A stretch of DNA of 64,000 nt. It comes from Salticus scenicus (taxonomy: Eukaryota > Arthropoda > Arachnida > Araneae > Salticidae). The DNA lies in contig OZ005655.1 in NCBI GenBank assembly GCA_963930645.1, positions 133,799,626 to 133,863,625 of the forward strand, given 5' to 3'. The notes under the pieces are model-generated. The model made no database searches, was not told where the DNA came from, and worked only from the letters and a program-made list of their open reading frames with translations. Below, piece by piece: positions 59,229-64,000 of the stretch; the stretch's first letter is position 1, and each line of letters opens with the position of its first letter. A program made the position numbers and the translations under genes.

Positions 59229-59534
59229 TTACCAGCTCTTAAATGTTGCCCAAGATGGATTAAAAAAAAAATAATAATAAGTAAGATTGTAATCAAGAAG
59301 ACAGAAATGTTTATTGAGTAGAAAACCAGGATAGGTGTTGACAGTTAATATGTTTTTAAGATATTTCAGAGCCAAATCCAAGTCTAAATGGTTATTGCAA
59401 ATCATTTTAATTCTCTTAATTTGGGTAAAAATAATATTTTTTAAAACTCTATGACTTATACAGGAGAACCAATTAGTTAAATTACAAACTTTAAAGTTAA
59501 ATCCTTGCCTTTTATCATAAATTCCAATAAACAA
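59229..59534 (-). pseudogene. Reverse-transcriptase C-terminal fragment of a retroelement
   Basis: The 101-codon minus-strand frame reads MFIGIYDKRQGFNFKVCNLT, then SHRVLKNIIFTQIKRIKMIC, then LDLALKYLKNILTVNTYPGF and LLNKHF. YDKRxxFxFxVxN, followed by a basic helix and an RGYP-like motif, matches my memory of the end of the reverse-transcriptase domain in Penelope-like and related arthropod retroelements. The catalytic YxDD part is not seen upstream, where a poly-T run (about 59543-59559) intervenes. The last ~17 codons (YYYFFF onward) look like an unrelated A/T tract. The family is uncertain and the fragment cannot be functional. Confidence 0.45.
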
Positions 59535-59559
59535 GGTTGTACTTTTTTTTTTTTTTTTA

Positions 59560-60109
59560 ATCCAGGAAAGAAATTTTGTCTTCAGAGTCAGTACGGTTTA
59601 AGATTATATATATATATGTACAGACTTTCAATTTCACTAGTTGTTCAAAGAATTTAATGTACTTAAAAATAATATATTTTAATGCATATAAAAGCAAACG
59701 TTCATAACTCTAAGAGAGTAATTTCAAAGAAATATTTTCCACGTCCACAATCCTCTTAAAATAAAAAAAACTATGGTAAAATTCAACGAAGGTAAATATA
59801 ATTCAAAACTGTGTTTTCGAAATATACCAAATATACACTTTGCTTGGAATTTTTTTAAATTTATGAAATGAAATATTTTAGCTACAAAATGTGATTTCAA
59901 AAAATACTTTTTAAAAATAAAATAAATGTTTTTCGTAAATAATTAATGAATATGTTAAAAATTATGCAAAAATAATTATTCTGAAATTCTTAAAAGATTG
60001 CTTTGTGCTTTTAAAATATTTCTTTGAATTCGATTCTTAAAAGCATTCCTTTGTATTTTTATACAATTTCTCGAAATATATACATACATGCATATATATA
60101 TATAAATGT
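59560..60109. other. A+T-rich sequence, nothing recognised
   Basis: Short AT runs only. No gene recognised. Confidence 0.5.
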
Positions 60110-60610
60110 CCATTAAAATGAGAAATATGTTTTGAAATTTCGATTTAGGTTTTGAAATAATTTAAAAAACATACAATATCTTAACTGAAATTATCGATTT
60201 AATCATTTGTTACATGGAAAATAAGAATACAGTCCGTTATTATATATTTTAAATATATATCTTCATTTATATGCAGCTTTTTTTTTTTTATGAAAAGGAA
60301 TTAAAAGATAATGAATACAAAAGAAAACGGAAATTATTAGTCATCAATGAAGTTTTCAGTATGAACAGAATATAATACTCTTTTGTTGAGAATCACAAAA
60401 ACAGTTTACTTTTCGATTTATTATTCAATACAACAAACGATTTACTGTTAAATTTACTAGAAAATAGATAAAGCTTTATGGAAAAGAAAATTTCTTTAAA
60501 ATAGGAAGTATTTTGTACTGCACTAGACAAAACATACATGTGGTATAGGAAAATAGATTTGTTTTTCTGATTTAATTTCACATGAGAAAAAATTAATATC
60601 ATCCCAGTCT
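60110..60610 (+). repeat. Dispersed segment A, copy 3
   Basis: Matches 50840-51330 along its full length in the same orientation, sharing the AGATAAAGCTTTAT and TTTCTTTAAAATAGGAAGT blocks. Confidence 0.65.
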
Positions 60611-60661
60611 AAATTACTACATTTCTGTAAATAAAACTATATTAAGTGAAACTTTCAATAA

Positions 60662-60790
60662 AAAAAAAAAAAAAAAATTAATGCTTTACTCATTTAAAAT
60701 GTTTTATTTGTATAAAACATATTTAAAGCATTAAATAGTTGATTTTCGACTTAGAAATAAATAAGAAATTATAATGCATAATATTGTTTG

Positions 60791-60823
<33 letters not shown>

Positions 60824-60897
60824 TATCCTTAACTGAAACAGGATTAAGGACAGTGCGTCGGCTTACAGGCTCTTGCATTGTTAAATACATTGCTCTG

Positions 60898-60937
<40 letters not shown>
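60662..60937. repeat. Cluster of poly-A tracts
   Basis: Poly-A at about 60662-60677, 60790-60821 and 60898-60937. The last lies inside the left end of the next element. Confidence 0.95.
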
Positions 60938-60939
<2 letters not shown>

Positions 60940-61234
60940 TTTTCGAGATCTGATACCATTCTTGCTGATTCTTATGTAAAATGACATTCTGAATTCGAAT
61001 AAGACTCCCATTTAGCCCAGTCACCCACCGTTTTCTAGATACACCACCTCCTCCCTCAATTTCCTTCCCTGTTCGATAATTTTATGACCATGAATTTGAT
61101 TTGAGTAATGAAAAATAATTAATTTAACACCTAAATCAAAAAATATATAAAACTTATAACATTAATAAGAGATTAAAAAAATTATAAGATATGTAATGCA
61201 TAATTTCTGTGGCAAATTGCCCCTCCCCCCCCCA

Positions 61235-61273
<39 letters not shown>

Positions 61274-61534
61274 CCCTTCTCGCAAATGTCTATGTTTTAG
61301 ATTTTTCCAACTCTGTAGCCCCACAGAAGATATTTAACGGTTAAAGTAATCCTCCCCCTTCCTAAAAATCAAATTTATACCCATAAAATCACAGAAAAAT
61401 TATAAAAATAGGGGACAAATCCTAAAAAACGGTGGATGATAAGGCAAAATGGGCGTCATATTCGAAATCAGAGGGCCATTTTAAATAAGAATATGCTAAA
61501 AAGGCGTAAGAGACAATTTCCGTGCCGAGCAGTA
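60888..61534. mobile_element. Single-unit relative of the CACTGCT-ended element
   Basis: Left end CATTGCTCTG (60888) and right end, inward, ACTGCTCGGCAC (61534), each one change from CACTGCT. The same blocks follow in the same order as in 15208-17279: TGATACCATTCTTGCTGATT, TGTAAAATGAC, TTTTCTAGATACACCACC, TTAATTTAACACCTAAA, GCAAATGTC, GGCAAAATGGGCGTCATATT. Only one interior unit is present and no (GT)n junction. (AAT)n has grown at 61236-61272, and a ~40-base poly-A lies at the left end. Target duplication is not clear. Confidence 0.8.
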
Positions 61535-64000
61535 AGATTTTTAATGTTTTTAATTGCTCTGATTTTGCAGTCTTATGCTTTTCAATATGTATCTTTAATC
61601 TAGTGAATTTGGTCTTGTATTTTTGGTAATAAAATAGAAATAGCTGGTTTGTAAATAATCGAATTAAAATTAATTATCTGCATTTGAAATCATAGAGTTC
61701 TTTACAAAATTGTAAAGACAAGTAACTATGATTTTTGAGAGACCCATTGAACAAAAATTTATTATGTACTGGTGGGGTAATATCGGTATTTTTAAATTTT
61801 GCTTATGTAATGCATGTTGTGTGCATTGAATTAGCGTTAAATTTATAAAATATTTTAGTCTATTTGTTGTGAACATTTATTTCTTAATGAACTTTATCCG
61901 TGTGACGTCCTTGACATATGACCACTGTAGGGGAAAATGCAACATTATAATGTTTATATTTGTATTATATGGGAAAATGTTTATATTCTGTAGGGAAATA
62001 TTTGTATCCTATAGGGAAATTCATGGGGAAAAGGAGAATCCGAAGTCACATGTCGGGTATGATTTAGCCTCGAACCCAAAAAGACGTATATTGTCTATTA
62101 TCAGTTTCTATACAAAATTTAACAACATGCATAACATTATATTTCTTTTAGAAATGCTTGACTGTTTTATAGCCCTAAAAACAACTTAAGAATTAATATT
62201 TCACATAGTTTATTAGCAGAATTTATCCATAATTCACAAAGAAGAAGTTATGAAGTACAGAGATTTAAACACAAATAAGAAAATTTAGAATTTTTTATTT
62301 TAAAGAATTTTTTTCTATGGTGGGGCCCTGAGCTTTAGATTTCATTTATTGTAGCTCAGTGATAGTGGGAAAAAATGGGTATGAGTTAGACATAGTAATT
62401 TATTCTAATTTTTTTCAATAGGAGTTAAAATTAACTGCAAACAATAAAATAATTATCTTTTGTCTACCTCCAAGTACATCTCCTGCTATATAACCTTTAA
62501 ATGTTGGGAGGTTGCCCCAGTAATGTATTCCTGAAGAATAATTATAAAAAAAAAAAATTACAGAAAGAGACATCTTCAGAAAATGTCAAAAATTATATTT
62601 CCTTGTCCGCTTGAAAAACGTCATGTAAGTTTGAAAAGTAACTATATGATTAAAATTTTAAAGGTAAAGGATATGATTATGTTAACATGGAACTACTGAA
62701 AACGAAATCATGTTAACACAGAAAGACCGAAACAAAACTGTAAACTAAGTAATAGAATTTTCAGTCAGAATATCAATGCGAACTGAAGAAGCACATGTAT
62801 CTAATTTAAAGTATTCTACTTCTGCCATATCACCACCTTAGTCACAAGAAAGAAAAAAAAAGTTAAGTAAGAAGAAGAAGAAGAAGATGGCAGCATAAAG
62901 AGAAATTGAAGCGATAAATGAAGCTGTTGTAGTAAAACGTTTTTAAACGCAAAATATCACTACAGATTCAGGAAAAAAAAAAGTTTTGTATTTCAATATA
63001 TGAAAGAATAGAAATTAGAAGAAAAAAAAGAAAGAAAAAGAAAGAAAGAAAGAAATCTATTTAGATTAAAACTGAATTATGTGGGTGCTGCATTCTAGTT
63101 AATCTTCAACTTGAATTTTCCGAAAATGTTGCTAATGTAAATGAATAATTTTAAAATATGTAGTTCAATGAAAAAAAATAATGGTCAGATTACTGAAAGA
63201 AATTGTACGATTCTAATTTTGTTTTTAGTAATTTCCCCCTTTCCACGGCAAAATTCACCACAACCGTGACGTAAAATGAGTTTTAAAAAGTGATAAATAT
63301 TTAAATATGTAAATATTTTAAAATGTGAGTGAAAACCTTTTAAAAGTGATAATTGTAAGTCCATAGCATAAATGCACCAGAAATTTTTATATGTTTAATG
63401 TATTTTTTAGAAAAAATAAGTAATGAATGTTAAAAATCGATATTTCAAACTATGTTACCCCAACAGACCTTATACCTATAAATGTACTCTCTCTTAAACA
63501 AATAAATATTCGATCAGAAATTGTGTAAAACATCATTTATTTACAGTATATCACGCATTTACAATTAACTTTTTAATATTTGTGTATTTTTGTAAGAACA
63601 ATGTTCTATTACATAGTATTCTTACAGTAATTATTTTTAATGTTATGCATGCTGTCAATTGTTTTATTATTTATTTTTTTTCAGGGTAAATTTACTTATT
63701 TACTTATTTTTTTTTTTTATTGCAATTACACTGTAAATATTTTTCGTAAAATAATTGTTTATTAACCTCTTATCTTACTATCACTTTACCCTTTACATAG
63801 AATACTGTCTAAACACCATACATTTGCAGTGATTTCTTTACACGATGCTTAGAAAACCTGCCTTTAAGCCATTTAAACGGAGTATGGCCAATTAAACAAA
63901 TTTTACTTCCATACTATATTCGCCGAGAACTGATAGCGGAAGTAAATAAAGCAGCGTGACTCTTGGTGATACAGTTGAATGACTGGCGTTGGATTGAAGA
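61535..64000. other. A+T-rich sequence to window end, no genes recognised
   Basis: Degenerate TAGGGAAAAT-type repeats (61929-62035), a purine tract with (GAA)n (about 62860-62888) and a GAAA tract (about 63017-63053). A 9-bp inverted pair TTTACTTCC/GGAAGTAAA (about 63901-63947) lies in a less A+T-rich stretch that runs off the end. A 106-codon plus-strand frame (61869-62189) overlaps the degenerate repeat and is unrecognised. Confidence 0.5.

Noticed and set aside
61869..62189. 106-codon plus-strand frame
   Set aside because: Begins in a degenerate short repeat, with no recognisable domain or neighbouring exons.
1..64000. A complete host gene, ribosomal RNA gene, or novel defence or biosynthetic system
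   Set aside because: No intact multi-exon gene, conserved domain or gene cluster is visible. All recognisable proteins are broken transposase or reverse-transcriptase pieces.

Overview
This looks like A+T-rich intergenic or intronic DNA from an arthropod, most plausibly a spider or another arachnid. The reasons are the very high A+T content (about three quarters by eye), the abundant (AT)n, (GT)n and poly-A/T tracts, and a dense mix of Tc1/mariner, hAT and Helitron relics. The species call is inference. I find no intact host protein gene, rRNA, tRNA or CRISPR. Every protein relic I recognise belongs to a mobile element, and every one is broken.

Layout, 1-20 kb: a non-autonomous hAT element with exact 8-bp target duplications (630-2603) sits between two 73-bp direct repeats. 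Next come a decayed Tc1-type element (4516-5680), an internally deleted mariner-type element (8726-9267) and a ~220-bp tandem duplication (9925-10390). A 3.1-kb non-autonomous Helitron on the minus strand (10582-13660) carries two internal arrays, one a G+C-rich alternating B-A-B-A-B array and one a ~253-bp array. A 2.1-kb element with ~100-bp terminal inverted repeats and TAA target duplications (15208-17279) has an interior amplified into four ~500-bp units. A Tc3-like element with long terminal repeats lies at 19324-20928.

Layout, 20-40 kb: mostly plain A+T-rich sequence, with a ~330-bp foldback element (23694-24024), a nest of interleaved repeat families (28.1-32.85 kb) that includes a 680-bp foldback with ~205-bp arms (31753-32432), a 3'-truncated Tc1-type element (34187-35285), and two short TA-flanked MITEs (37116-37329 and 39961-40163).

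Layout, 40-64 kb: plain sequence with a mariner element that has lost its catalytic core (47273-48181), remains of a pogo/Tigger-type transposase C-terminus (49050-49640, minus), a 172-bp tandem array (52040-52720), a reverse-transcriptase fragment (59229-59534, minus), and a single-unit relative of the 15-17 kb element (60888-61534). Three weakly conserved segments (called A, B and C here) recur in the same orientation in the order B-A-B-A-C-B-A-C-A from 27 to 61 kb, which may be the ghost of a very large, old repeat array.

There is no pathway or operon. The window's interest is in transposon structure: exact insertion boundaries, internal tandem amplification, foldbacks and cross-homology between families.
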